Position numbers and translations under genes: made by a program. Shown piece after piece: positions 1 to 13,100 of a stretch of DNA of 24,075 nt. The first letter of the stretch is position 1, and every line of letters begins with the position of its first letter. Source of the stretch: Choristocarpus tenellus KU-1152 (Eukaryota; Phaeophyceae); contig CAXNAD020000225.1 of the NCBI GenBank assembly GCA_964200185.2, positions 1 through 24,075 on the forward strand, given 5' to 3'. The notes below the pieces were generated by a model. The model worked only from the letters and a program-made list of their open reading frames with translations. It was not told where the DNA came from and did no database searches.

Positions 1-6
1 AAGAGT

Positions 7-357
7 CTAATCGAACAATACTTTGGGGAGATCCTTGCTTACCGAGGTGCCCATAACTTTCCACCGAGAAGATGTTGAGGTTATAACTATGAGGGTCAAA
101 AGAACCCTCGTAGTGGGTACACTTTGGCGCCTCAGTGTAGCAGCCGATATACTACTATTATTGCTGGTGGATGAGTGGGGTAGATGCGAGGCTGCTTGTA
201 CTTCTGCACACGTAACATCTAGGAGGAGGCTTTTGTCTCCGTAGGGAGTTGATCCGGTGTCTGCAAGTACCCCAACATGGAAAATCAGATCCATGGGGAA
301 ATTTCGGTCCACTGTGCATGGGCTACTGTCCTCCATAATAGTGCAAGAGATGCCCAT
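7..357 (-). mobile_element. Possible relic of a retroelement reverse-transcriptase C-terminus
   Basis: A 116-codon frame opens with ATG at 357 and stops at 7-9. The middle reads HVGVLADTGSTPYGDKSLL, then LDVTCAEVQAASHL, and is followed by a Ser/Thr/Ala-rich stretch and VMGTSVSKDL. This order recalls the tail of reverse-transcriptase polyproteins found as repeats in many genomes, where a hydrophobic LDVTV/LDFT segment after the polymerase is followed by a charged stretch and a G-x-x-G-x-x-A-like helix. I see no polymerase motifs. Going upstream on the minus strand the frame runs at once into a TA microsatellite, so only the tail could be present, as a dead fragment. The resemblance is by eye and weak. 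A host gene exon or a chance open frame is possible. Confidence 0.3.
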
Positions 358-375
358 TCGTTTGCAGAGTTCACC

Positions 376-400
<25 letters not shown>
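376..400. repeat. TA dinucleotide microsatellite
   Basis: About twelve TA units in a row. It sits between the minus-strand relic and the first plus-strand exon. The rest of 358-668 shows no gene I can support; the frame of the first exon is open only from 669. Confidence 0.9.
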
Positions 401-406
<6 letters not shown>

Positions 407-725
407 CTAACACATCTGTAAAGTGTTAGAGGACGCAAAATAGGTACACATTGTGCCATATCTTAGGTGGAAGCAATCTTATTCAACAAATCATTTCAAT
501 TATAGAGTTAGGATTAATCCAACCATTAAGAGTGGTTCAAGGAAAACAGTGACTTTATTAGTGGTATATTTTACTTGGGATAATAATAAGAAAATGCGTT
601 ACACTGTACTCAGACCAGGCGTTCAACCCCTCAAATGTAATGATTGCATTATACTATCCAGACCTTAGCCCAGATCTTGCCTTGGAATCAGGAACCGGTT
701 CGTTCCTTTTACAGAGGGGAAGGCA

Positions 726-1142
726 ATGCCACAAGAAGATCCCCTCCCCGCGTACGAAATGTCACTGCCCCCAAGCAGTGGCAAAACCTCCCGCGAACTC
801 CCACCTAACCAGACCCTACCTTACACGGCAAGGGCTGTGACAGGGCTCAGTGTACGCTGCCGTTCTCCAAGGGTGGCTTCGTCTTCGATATCCTCTTCTT
901 ACATGCCCCATCAGCCTTCGTTCCCTCACGAGTTCTGCTTTCAAAGAGATGCGGTGATGCCAGGAAATGTTGCAGCGCCAGACTCTGATGTGTTGAAGTC
1001 CGAGAGGAGGTTTCGGTGTGAGACTGTCATGCCTGGGAGTAACGCAGCGCCTCACGTGGATCTGTCGGTGCTCGAAAGACGGTTGCAGAAAGCAATAACG
1101 GCAAACGCTCGCTGGCAGCAGAAGTATCAGGTGGAGGTGCAG
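726..1142 (+). CDS. Exon 1 (possible start) of the DENN gene: N-terminal region leading into a coiled coil
   Basis: ATG at 726 is the first in a frame open from 669. The N-terminus is Pro/Ser-rich. Residues 76-123 are two copies of a 24-residue unit, each with VMPG, AAP and ERR at the same places. The exon then passes into a helical stretch, LQKAITANARWQQKYQ. Two donors are possible, both phase 0: CAG|GTGGAG at 1131 and CAG|GTGAAT at 1143. I chose the second. An upstream exon and an earlier start cannot be excluded because CAG- and TAG-type acceptors lie near 668-674. Confidence 0.5.
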
Positions 1143-4100
1143 GTGAATGCCTACCAGGGGGTATAGCTATATATGCTTTGGCTGTGTGTTGTATGGAATT
1201 TGCATCTGTGGTTGGGTAATCTTCGTGAATTCAGAGTATCATTGAAAGGATAAAGAGTTTTGACGGTGCGTGATGTCGCTGGTAGCTGATGAAGTGAACT
1301 TTTCAATCATAATCCGAATTTTTGTCACTTGGCAACCCCTGCGGCACTATGTCGGAGAACATCACGTTTACTACTTCTATGTCACATATCGTCTTGTCTT
1401 TGCTTGATTCTTCAATCTTCTAGAAAAGCAACATCAGGCAGTCCACGAACGAGCCAAAAATAACAGAAAAATGCTAATAAAAGCACATAGAGCGATGAAT
1501 AGGTCTCACTTTGTTCCAAACGCGTAGAGATACACTAAGGCACCCTTCAACCCGCTGTGTCACTCATTCATCAGTTTAGTTAGGCCACTTTCCTCTCAAG
1601 TTGCATTGTTCATAGCCCGTTGAGGAGTCTCGCAATATCTCCCATCGTAAAGCCCCACTACCACCACAATCCAACCTCGGACTAGATCATGAGGTGTGAA
1701 ACACCACGATATGATAACTGCTCTTCATGGCAATCAATTATACGTCTGCAGGCCAACAGTGAATTGGGTCGCCGTGTCCACTCATGGAAGGCAGCATATG
1801 CTAATGAGGTTCGCAGAAGAGAAGCACTAGAGCTTAAGGTTCTCCAACTTCAAAAGGTACCACGACATCCCCCTCTTGACCTTATTGCAGAAGAAAAATC
1901 AAAGGGCAATCGTAATCTACCTATTGAAGAGGATGGACACTCCAAAACTATTGCTGTTCCTTGGTGATACGTCTTGGGAGGGACAACCAAAGAATCAACC
2001 TGCATTTGATGCTGTGCATGCTAGATGCTAGAAGGCTTGTTTTGGAATATAAAATCACAAGGGGATATTGGATGGTACACTGTATAGTCCCAGTAGATTC
2101 TCCCTCTTGCCATGGTCTCTCCATTTGAAGAGATAAAGAAATCATCACATATTCCTAGAGCTTTTTTCTGACATAAAAGAAATAGACAGTTGCAAAAAAT
2201 CTCTTGGAAAGTATGCATTCTATGTGTGGTTTCTATCATTGTACGTAAGCTTGGTTGCATGTGAGATATGGAACACAAGCATTGGCAATCATTGAATCCA
2301 AAACTAGTACATGCTCTTTCAAATGTGAAAGCACTTAGAGTAAGTATCAATCTAAAGTAACCCATGGCTGAAGATCACATATTTTCATGTTCTATATTGT
2401 GGTCCCCAGATAGCCAATAAACAGGCCGATGCGTACAAAAGAGAACTCCGACGACTGGAAACAATTCACATGAAAGCTGAGAGGAAAGGGAAGCACAGGC
2501 GCAACCCACGCAAGGGACCCTGGTCTCGCATTGGTCATTCTACTGAAAAGGGAACAGGAAGATTTATGAGGCAGGGCCTGGAGAACAACAGCATTGCCCT
2601 TGATCCCTCCACTTCATCTCCATCATATTCATTTCGATCACCTCTGACTGAATCGAGGTCAGGGCTTCATTCACCCCCACCTCAAGCTATACCTTTTCTC
2701 AGTGATGAAGATGTAGGTGACTGGGATGGGCACATGTGTGAGAAGAAGGCAGATGATCTGCTATGTAAAAAAGGGAATGGCAGTGAGAGGAATATAAGAG
2801 ATACTGCAAACAAGGCAAAGACCTGCATTGAGAGTGGGGCTGAAAACTGTAACGGCATGCCAGACGACATCAGGCACAAGGCAGGAGTTGGTGTGCAGTC
2901 GCAAGTACGTGGACAACAGATCCCAACCAGGCACAATGGGATGGACGCAAATGACTTTGAGGCAGATGATAGCACAGCCCCAGCGATCAATCAAATTGAG
3001 CAAGATAGTGAGAAGGCAAGAAAAACTTGCTGGGATGAAGTGATTGAGACGAACAACTGGGGTGAAGGTCAAAAGAATATTAGTAGGTACTCAAATGGGG
3101 GCATCAGCAGACTTCGTCTTGCACTCCATGGGGGTCTAGGGGATACTGGGGGGAGTTTTGGAGGAGGAGATACTTCTCCAGGGGCCACACCACCAGCTCC
3201 TGACGGTAACGGTGGCTCACCAGCAGGTGGGGGGATTTGGGGAGTCAGCAAAGTGGAAGGATCTTCTCCATCCCCAACTTGTATTGGAGAACTTGGGGTT
3301 AATGGTGATCTGTCCATCCTCAACTCTCTACCATTTGCAACTGATGTGCACAACACCACGGATAGCAAGTCAAGCTCAGGTACACTATCCGTTACAATGG
3401 CAGGTGGTAGAGAAAATGAGAAAGCTAGTACAAGGAAGAAGACATTGCTAGCTTCACAATGTCTAGATATTGGGGATGAGGAGGATCCTTTACCGGGCCA
3501 GAGAGGGCAATCTCTTCCCTATGTTGATCAGGTGCCAGTAATAGTGCCCCCTTCACCTTCCTCGGCCACCTGCTCACTGCTATCCTCGCCTGCTTCCTCA
3601 TCTTCCAAAGACCTGAGTAGACCTTTGTCCTTCATTGTGCACAGCCCTGGTAATATTAATGGTGAGTGGATGTTTTCTCCTCCGTACCCCCTGACCTCTG
3701 CCCACCACCATCTGCCTCCAGCTTCAATTGCAGTGGTAGATTTTGAACTCTTTAAAAGTAGAGTTAAATGATTTGCTGCATAATACTGTTACCATAGACC
3801 ATATTCCTATGGTACTTTTAGTCTACACAATAGCTTACACCTTCCTGAGGTCACAAAACAGAAGTATGCATCCCAATATATATATATATATATATATATG
3901 TTGCACCACTACGAAGCACTCCACCCTGACACAAACAACAGATCGACTTTCAGCAGTACCAAAAATGTATCACTCAAGCCCTGAAAGGATGTACTATTAG
4001 GTGACCAATCTACTGAGAAAATGGGGATGAATTTGTCGAAACTACCACAGAGTACTACTCTGTGTCTCCACTTTTCTTCATCTTCCCCATGTAGAGAGAA

Positions 4101-7100
4101 AACACAGTTACATAGAGTTGATGGCAGAGTCGGTGCGACCCAAAGCATTTAAGAGGGTAGGGTTGTGTTTGTTCAAGGTCATAAATCCAATGTTGGAAGG
4201 ATGATGAGTTTTGACTATTGTGTTTGTCAGCAAGAGTCAATATCCTTGCTCCAGACACACCTTTCATAGTTGTCTACATTTTAGGTAACTGTGTTCACAC
4301 AGAATACTGAAAGAGGGCATAAGAAACCCATGGGGAGGCAAGACCCGAACGAACATACAGGGCAAAACTCTTACCCTCTTAAATGATTTGGGTATGTGAG
4401 GGAATAGATTTAAAACAAACATTGCCTAAGAAATCTTGTCAGCAGCGTTGAGCAGAAAATGTAATTTCTGATGTGGATGTATCTGAGTGCACACAGTGCT
4501 TTTGTGCATGGACCAGACCACCTGCACGTAATGCCACTGCATGACAGAATGCTATAGTATAAAACACAATACCCATCAGTGTGGGGAATACTTCATGGAT
4601 TGGAAACTCATACATTAGAATCACTCGAAAATAGCTCCTGCATACACCATTTCTTGCCGATAAAATATATTTTTTGTCGAGGCCTCCCCTGAGCCAGCAG
4701 CATGGATTCAACATTAAGTCATGCTGTACTCTCATCCCAAAATGTGCTTCCCATTGTGCTTGCAAATTGTTCTTTTTCCTAATGGCATCAACTAAACACT
4801 ATGCACATTGTCAAATCTCTCTCTCTCTCTCTCTCTCTTGTTTGTTTTGGTGAATTGCAGGCTGCAACAATGACAACAGGCAGAGCAGGGAAGCCCAAAG
4901 TTGCAGAGGAGCAAGGAGATCGAACAAGGGAAAAAGCAAAGCAATGAGAGAAGCAAACGGAGTGGAATTGCATCCATCCAGCCAATTATCCGACCTCTCT
5001 GACCTTTCAGATTTCCTAGACCATGAGGAGGGCGTCAGGTGTGACTTTAGTTGCTACAGAAGGGAAGGGGAACAAAATGTGGACAATCTCGATGGTGCTA
5101 CTAGAGACGGTTTGAAGTTGGCAATCCGCACGGAAAATCAAGGTGAGGGATCAGGGTCCTGTTTCGACCAGAAGAGTGGGCGGCGAAATGGTGACAGAGT
5201 TCGGGGTGTATACAGCTTGGAAAGAAAGTGGACCACAGAGTCTGATTCAGAGGGAAGGGAGGACGAGGGTTCTTCAACCTCCTCCCTAAAGTCTTGTTCT
5301 GGGGTGATTTGCTCCTCACATCCAAAGGGTAGCTTTACTCGTGACAGAGCTAGGGTATCGACAACTTTGAGTCAAGGGGCTGCCAGACGGTGGAGCACAG
5401 GGGCAAGAGGTTATCATGGGGTTATCACGGGCAATGGTAAGCGCGGGGAAGGTCAAGACTATGGAAGCGACAGTGCCATTGAAGAAGAGACTAAGTCACA
5501 TAGGTGGTCTGTGGATGTGGGAAATGTGGACACGGATCTTCCTCGCATTCGTGAATTGTTCAAGTGCACACTTACCTCATCAACATCAAGCACAGGGCTG
5601 TCTAGATCAGAAGGGGGTGACATGTCTGGTTCCTCCAGCACGGCACCCCTAGCTACAATCAGAGTTCCAGACACTACCGCAGACTCAATGGACCTAAGGC
5701 ATGACTGATCTTTCCTTATATGAGCAGTCTCATATGGAAGGGATGTAATATAATGTAGCGCTGACATGAAGATCTGACACTTCAATTTCTCAATCTCTTG
5801 AGCTTATCATACTCTCATTCTAGATGCCAACCTCATTGTTGTTGAAAGCTTGCACGATCAAAGTTGTGTGGGAGTGCAATCATTGTTTTCAAACTCGTGA
5901 ATAGTCACTTCATCAAAAGCCTAACATATGCCCATGATAGTCAGGGTTTGTGTTCAGATAGGATACTTGAAAAAGTTGGTGTTGTCAGCTTGCACTTCGC
6001 TCGAGTATATTTGGATTTCTCTTCCTGTGCCATTACTACGATATACTCTTATAGGTCTGAGAATGCTTTGCTTCATTGAAGAGCAAACTTCTTCCTTCAT
6101 TGAGGATCTCCAAACCTTGACAAGGCACGATATACCTGCTTCAACTGACTTGCATTGTTTGTGATTGCCCTGCACACCTGTTTTATTTTCTTGAGGTTCT
6201 TCTACTCGAATTGGACTGCCTCTTGATTGAGACCCACTCCCCCATAACTGAGCACCCTCAACAACGGGCACTTGCCCTTGTCACTCCACACAGGCCAGCT
6301 GCATCTCACCTTTATCCTCCTCAACTTATCCAACAAAATTCCCCTCATTCAAACATTCCTTCCTGTCCCTTCCCTCGATCATCCCTCTGTACATACCTTG
6401 AACAAATTCATGATACCAGCGACTCCTCTGAAGGCTCATTGTTCTCCTCAGACGAAAACCAACACTTGGGAAAATCTAACGATGAGTTCACTCAAGCTTT
6501 CATAAGTGATGTGCATGAAGGGGAAAGAGTGGGTGGAGGTGTAGTGTCAGGGAAGGAGAGAATGGCAGGAGCTATGCTGAGGGCTAATAAGACCGTGGGG
6601 TTGTTAAGATTGGATGATGATTTAGGAGACTCAGCAGCAAAGGAGCTTGAGGGGATGGATGCTGGAAGGGAGCCTAGATACAAAACCTCCTGTGCCATTG
6701 ATCAGTCCCCTTTCAATGCATCAGCAAGTGCTGTGAGCCATCAAGAGGCCTTGCGGTTGGTGAATGCAGACCCAGTGATGGGGAGGGATGAGGACCCTGA
6801 AAAGGAGCAGTTGTTTGAGGCTTTCCTGTCAGTAAGTGCTGGCAATATTGATCTTCTCCAAGCACATCTCTTTGAACATGATGCAGACCGACTGCCCGGT
6901 CAATGTTTCCAACCAATACCCGGTGGTTGAAAAAATTTGTAGACTACCATATAGGTGGTATCATGTCAAAGCCATGCAACACATATCTGTTGAAGTGAGA
7001 TTTGAATAGTGCAGAGTGGTGTGCTGGCTACTGCTTCATTGCCATGTTTGGTGTATGTGCTCTACATATTTTATTGGTGTACAATCTTGACATAATTGTA

Positions 7101-10100
7101 CTTTCATCTTTTTGATGTAATTTTACCTTCAACCCATATGTCACTGCAGCTCTTCCGCAATTCTTGTAAGGTATATACCACACACTTGCTCCTGAATATT
7201 TTATAAATTGGTTGCCCCCCCCTACATCCCTATCTCTTCACCACCTCGAGAACTTTCCAACCTTCATCAACCTCGTAGATGTCCTGCAGTGCATCCAACG
7301 GCCAACTAACTGGCATACGGTTCCTAAGATTTACTCCAGAGCATGTTTCACCAAGGCATTATCTACAGATCTCATCAAACCTTACAACACCAGAGCAGGG
7401 CACAAACGGTTGCTTAAACTTGAGTGTAGTTCAAAATCCTCATTTTTCACTTTTTCAGTCCTGCAGTCTCTCACCTTCTTCCCTTGGCCTGGCTTAAGGT
7501 GGGTGTACCTGAAAGCTGGGACTTGTCTTCTCTTTCTCTGGGAAGGGGTAGTATTGCTAATCGCCAGGTCAAACGTACAATTGCTGATAGGGTCAACAGT
7601 GTCCGCTCTGCACTCTTTGGCCGTGGTACACTAGGGGAAAAAAACGGAGGTGGGAGTAGGGGAGATGGAGTAGGTGCAGGTACGGAGGAGATTGTGCGCC
7701 AAGGCAGGAGTGTGGGAGTAGTCAATGAAGGCGAAGATAAACCGGTGCAGGAGGAACCTGGCATGGTACCAGAGTTCCACCCTCAGGATAATGGGCGCCT
7801 CATGCCTCAGGTGGGAAGGAGGTAGGGCTGGCAGCCTAAGAATTTAGAAGATATTGGGAAAAGATCATTTGAAGATTTCCATGTTCTAGTAAGATCATTG
7901 GCTTTTTCTAAGTAGTTTTTGTCTAAACAGTGGGTTGGTGCTGGCAAGGATAAAAATGCAAACGAACCAAAGTATCTTAGAGGGTAGGGTCGCATCCATT
8001 TGGGGGCCAAAGTCCAATGTTGCGATTTTGATGTAATTTTGGCTGTCGTGTTTGTAAGGAAGTGTCAGTATCCTTGTTCCGGACACACCTTTTCATAACA
8101 TACACATTCTACTTACTCCGAAACATTTTGGAGCAAGAAAATGTCATTAAAAAACCCATGGGAAGCCAAGTCACAAATGGACAGACTGGGCAAAACTCGC
8201 GCCCTCTAAGATACTTTCACTCAAACTCTGATATACTGTAAGCAGAGGGACCATATAATAAGTACAATAGATTGGGTATGTTGCACTTCCCTGTTGTTCT
8301 GTGCATTTTGATCTTCAAAGTGCAAGGTGGTACCATGCAACACTCACCCTGCTTTAAATTGTGTTGGAGATAAGTCCTATCTACGCCTGGATTGCTTCCT
8401 CTTCCATAATTAAGAGATAAAATAATACTTAGGAAATCTCCAAGTAAAACAATTCCCACTCCTGACACCTTCCTTCCTTGAATGCACTTCTGGGATGGCA
8501 TCATTTATGGGACCAGGGCTTATGGTTGGGACACAGGGTGCAAGGGGAAAAGGGTGGTGTTGATATAAGGCACCCTTCACACTGTTGAAGCTTCTTCTTC
8601 ATACTGATAGTGAAAGTATCTTAGAGGGTACGAGTTTTGCCCTGTTTGTCTGTTTGGGGCTTGGCTTCCCACGGGGTTTATAAAGACATTTTCCTACTCC
8701 GAAATGTTTTGGAATAGTTAAAATGTGTACGTTATGAAAAGGTGTGTCCGGAACAAGGATAATGACACTTGCTAGCAAAGAAAATACCCAAAATTATATC
8801 AAAAACACAACATTGGATTCTGACCCCCATTTGGATGCGGTGTTACCCTCTAAGATACTTCGACTCTGACTTGTCTCTATTTTGTTCACCAGACCCAATC
8901 ACATTTACCGCAGCTATGCATTGAGTATTACTTGAGCTCAAATCTTTTGTGGCAACCATTGTGGCGACCAGTTCTGCATTTTCGTAATAATCAGGATCTG
9001 GTTTATATATATATATGTATGTATATGGTGCTACTCAAAACTTTTCCCCCCACAAATTAACCTCTCTATTGACACACCCACAAACCAACTATCAAGTATG
9101 TTATAAAAGCTACATCAGTGACAGTGAGTACGCAAAACACACCCATGTGAAGGCCAACAATATTATGTTGAACAACAAAGCACTGGTGATGTAAAACATG
9201 GGGTGTCCAAGACCCCACTTTAACACCCTTCTGTTCAACTCCTTCCCTAGTCTCCATCTGGCTTTTCGATGTTCTCCACTGCAAAACCCTATGCCCCATT
9301 CACAACTACCTTACTCTAGACATCTGACCTTGAACTTCGACCCCCTGAATGTTCCCAATTAATCCAATATAAGGTGCTGATGAGGTACCCACCTAATGGT
9401 CTCCTACCATGCAGTAATGTTGCCGATTATTGCTTTCCAGAGGGGGTGGAGACAAGTCCCCTTGATATCGGAGAGTCCCTGAGCGATCTCAATAAGGTTT
9501 TGTACGCACCAGGGACCTGCCAGAGGGGAGATAATTCCTTCACCTTCATGTTTTCAGGTGTGTTCAATTCATTCAATACCCCTGCATTAATAGCAACTCT
9601 CTCATCATATATTTGAAAGAGTCCGTCTCAAGCTCCTAGGAAAGTTCAAGTCAAACACAACAATAGATGTTCCAACCAAGACATCAACAGGAAATGCACA
9701 CTCCTGACATTGGAATATTGCTGAGTGAAAGTATCTTAAAGGGTACGAGTTTTGCCCTGTCTGTCCATTTGGGGCTTGGCTTCCCATGTTTTTGTTTATG
9801 ACATTTTCCTACTCCAAAATGTTTCGGAGTAGGTTAAATGTATATGTTATGAAAAGATGTGTCCGGAACATGGATTTTGACACTTTCTAACAAACACGAT
9901 GTCAAAAAAAACCCCATCAAAATCGCAACATTGGATTTTGACCCTCAAATTGACACGGTTCTACCCCCTAAGGTACTTCTGCTCTGTTTCTGGAGAGAAA
10001 TTGATATGGATGGTCCCACCAATGACTGCACTCTCTCCCATATAAGTCAAATCATCAATCCTTCCTTTCTAGCTGGAGCCCAACTCCAAGGAGCCTCACA

Positions 10101-13100
10101 TGAAACGCGTCAAGTCTTTACTCAGAACACCCTATCCACCATATATCACTGAAATGACCCCCAAGAAAACGGACGCATGCTGTAGCACCCACAGGAATAT
10201 CTTCCCAAGGAACTAATTTCACCCTCCATGACCCCCAACTCTAAAACGGAGTGTGATACCTCTACCGCTCACTCAACTGTCTACACAACACTTCCTCACC
10301 ATCCCCATGTTGCATAGGAGACCATGGCTTTCGAGGAGGTGGGGAGGCAGTAGCACCCCGAATATATGGCATATGTGTGTCTTTTCCAAGGGTTCACTAT
10401 GGTCGCCCTACACCCAGTGCAGAAGGGCTGACTTGCTCAAATCCATCTTGCCCTTTAAAGAGGCCTGGTTTGAAGGAGGAAGACTCTGAGGAGGAGGACG
10501 AGGGCGAAGAAATTGGGGAAGGGGAAAGGGATGAGAATGATCACAGACAGATTGGTAACGGCGGAGGAAACATGGGGGTGGAGGTGGGAGGGGTGATTCC
10601 CAGCAAATATTCGGTGAGATATTGGGCATTGGTGTTGAGAGAGGAATCAATGGCCAAGGGTTTTGATCCGTGATTTTTGGGAGGGAGCAGAGAGTGTGGT
10701 GTGGGAGTATGCTAGGAAGAGTGGATCTCTTCATGCAGGTGATACATGTGCTGGCCAGCAATTGGACAACCATCCTCATGAAGCAGCTCCATGCTAACGT
10801 TTTTTCTCCTACCGATCTGTGTGTGCTGTATTATCTACTTTTTCCACCTGGCCATCAGCTCCCCAAATAGTTGATATCAACAACATCACTTCAAAATATT
10901 TCTTGAGGATAAGGCACCCTTAGATGAGACTTTCAACAAACCAGTGGTGTCTCCCAAGTAAAATGATTGAAAGTGTGGCCATTTTTTTTCCTTTTCCCCA
11001 CACAAATGCTGCCTATCACTGGCAACAGTCAACAAATGCTGGTCAAGATGCAAAAGAGTCTCAGCCTTCATCCCCGGAAATAGCTACGGAAGTGGGTGAG
11101 AAAGAGTATCAACAGCAAGGGGTCAGCGATAGGGACAAGGAGGAGGGTGGCAAGGCTGAGCTGGCAAAGAAAGCTGCTGCCTGTTGCAACTGTAGCTACG
11201 ATCAGATTAACTGCTCGGGCAGGGGCAAGCGTGCTGACCTGCAGGTGAACATGAAAGTCCCAGGGGTGGAGGAAAAGCAAGGGATACCACATCCGTTCTC
11301 CTCACTTCAAGTGATGATCGCTTGGTCTATGGCAATGAGGGAATAATTTCTTTCTTTAGGTGTAGTGGAGTAGGATTTAGGATATTTTGGGTGTCATCCA
11401 TTGTTGTAGATCGATACAGGGGTATTAGCATTTAATCGCACATTGTTGTCAAAGGGTGCAATATCAAACTCCAAAGCACTTTTGGTAAGATGTGAGGCCA
11501 TTACCCTTTCATGGGGTCTAGATGCTCTTCGCATTGATAGTTTACTTTCCCCTATTTTTCCAGGACTTCAGAGTAAATGGTTGGTACAGATAATGGTTAA
11601 TACATGTTATGATCCTTTTCCACTTTGGATCAGTAATCTCTCAAGGTGGATTAATAAGGGACGAGTTCATAGTTACAACCAGCAACCAGCTCTTGTAGTC
11701 ATTGCCATTTGCAGTACCACCCAGCCCAAAAAGAGTGTATCACCTGACGGATAGGAATACCTTGTCCCACACATCTTATTATTGTTCGTCACCAACTTTC
11801 TTCTTCGTTTCCTTCCCCCCCCCCCACCCCCCCCGCACACAATTACCCTCAAAACTAACAGGTTCAGCAATGCTACTGTATTCTCAGTCGTCACCCCTTC
11901 TTTGATCTCCACTTCCAGGTGAGTAATGGGTGTATGGGTAGATTCCTATTATTGCAGTGGTTTGGCATAAAACCCACTAGTACTAGTCTGGTGTTATTGA
12001 CACCTAATCTGCATAAATGAGCTCTACGTTCTTCAGTGTACTACCTAGAAATGTTTCTTATTGACATGTAGGAATCTGAATCATTTCTTTGTGTGTTATC
12101 GCCTGGAAATGTTTCATCAAAATATATTTCATCAACAACTCCAAACCCCTATCAAGATGTATGAGAGACTATATTGAATATCTAATCATATTGTTGACGA
12201 AACGTTTTGGACACCAAAGTATCGCGTGCGTAGCAGAGTTACTTGGGTTTTAATCTCCTCTGTGTCTCCAATGGTCTGTTCTGAATTATGTTCTGACCGT
12301 AGAGATAGCTGTAGTGTGACACTAGGATGGGAGTACAAGAAAAGGAGTGGATGACAACTGACTGCTCTATCTGCTTTCATTTTCTATCCATCTATGTACA
12401 AAGTAACCATTACATTGCACCTAGCACAGCATCCCAGCATTGGCCCTGTGCGATGATGCCATCACTCATCTGTTGTCTTGTGTAACAATAGACAATGTGT
12501 CGTGTTCTTTGAACTAATGTGCAAGAGTCTTCTGGTACCTCGAACAACAATTCGCAGTGACCGTGATTTTGTATTCTCCAAGGAGAGTGAGAAGAACCCC
12601 AAGAGGTTCCTTCAATAGCCACACACCGCTCTGGAAAATGCTTCATAGATCGATTCTGTTCCCACACAAATCTTTCTAGAGCAATAGATATACTAATTAT
12701 TGTTCTTCAGTGCCGTTGGGGAGATGATTATTTCCAATTTGAAATGTTCTAATTTGTTTATGTGATGACAAGTGTCAGGTATGGTAGTTTGCAGAGGTAA
12801 ATATACTTACATACCCTCTTTGTGCGCACTGAACATCCTCTCTTCAATGATGGTAACGGTTACGGGGACCACCTAGGTTCTGTGGGATCTTGTGGCCGCA
12901 GAGAGAGTAATGAGGATGCAGGTATGTGTGTACCAATCAATAGATCTATTGATCGTGTGTGTGGTCAATCCCTTTTGGGGCTGAGAGTGTGTATGTCTTG
13001 AGATTATCCATGTGTTTTTTTTTACATAGTGAAGCAAGCGAGTTATGTATGGGTTGCTGCTCAGATTACGGAAAGTTCCAACTTTCTCACCGCATTAATT

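Noticed and set aside
4439-4765. Minus-strand open frame of 108 codons inside intron 3
   Set aside because: No recognised domain, no supporting splice sites, and it lies antisense within an intron.
6832-6930. Ankyrin-like SAGNIDLLQAHLF after exon 5
   Set aside because: A single short match without the T-P-L-H motif or further repeats; a perfect GTAAGT donor sits just before it.
7966-8862. Possible CRISPR array or tandem repeat from the repeated blocks
   Set aside because: The repeats are long, inverted and dispersed with transposon-like ends, in a eukaryotic intron; there are no short regularly spaced units.
10377-10673. Extension of the exon 9 frame to a stop at 10673
   Set aside because: A strong GTGAGA donor at 10614 joins in phase to the conserved cDENN exon at 11862; the extension has no DENN character.
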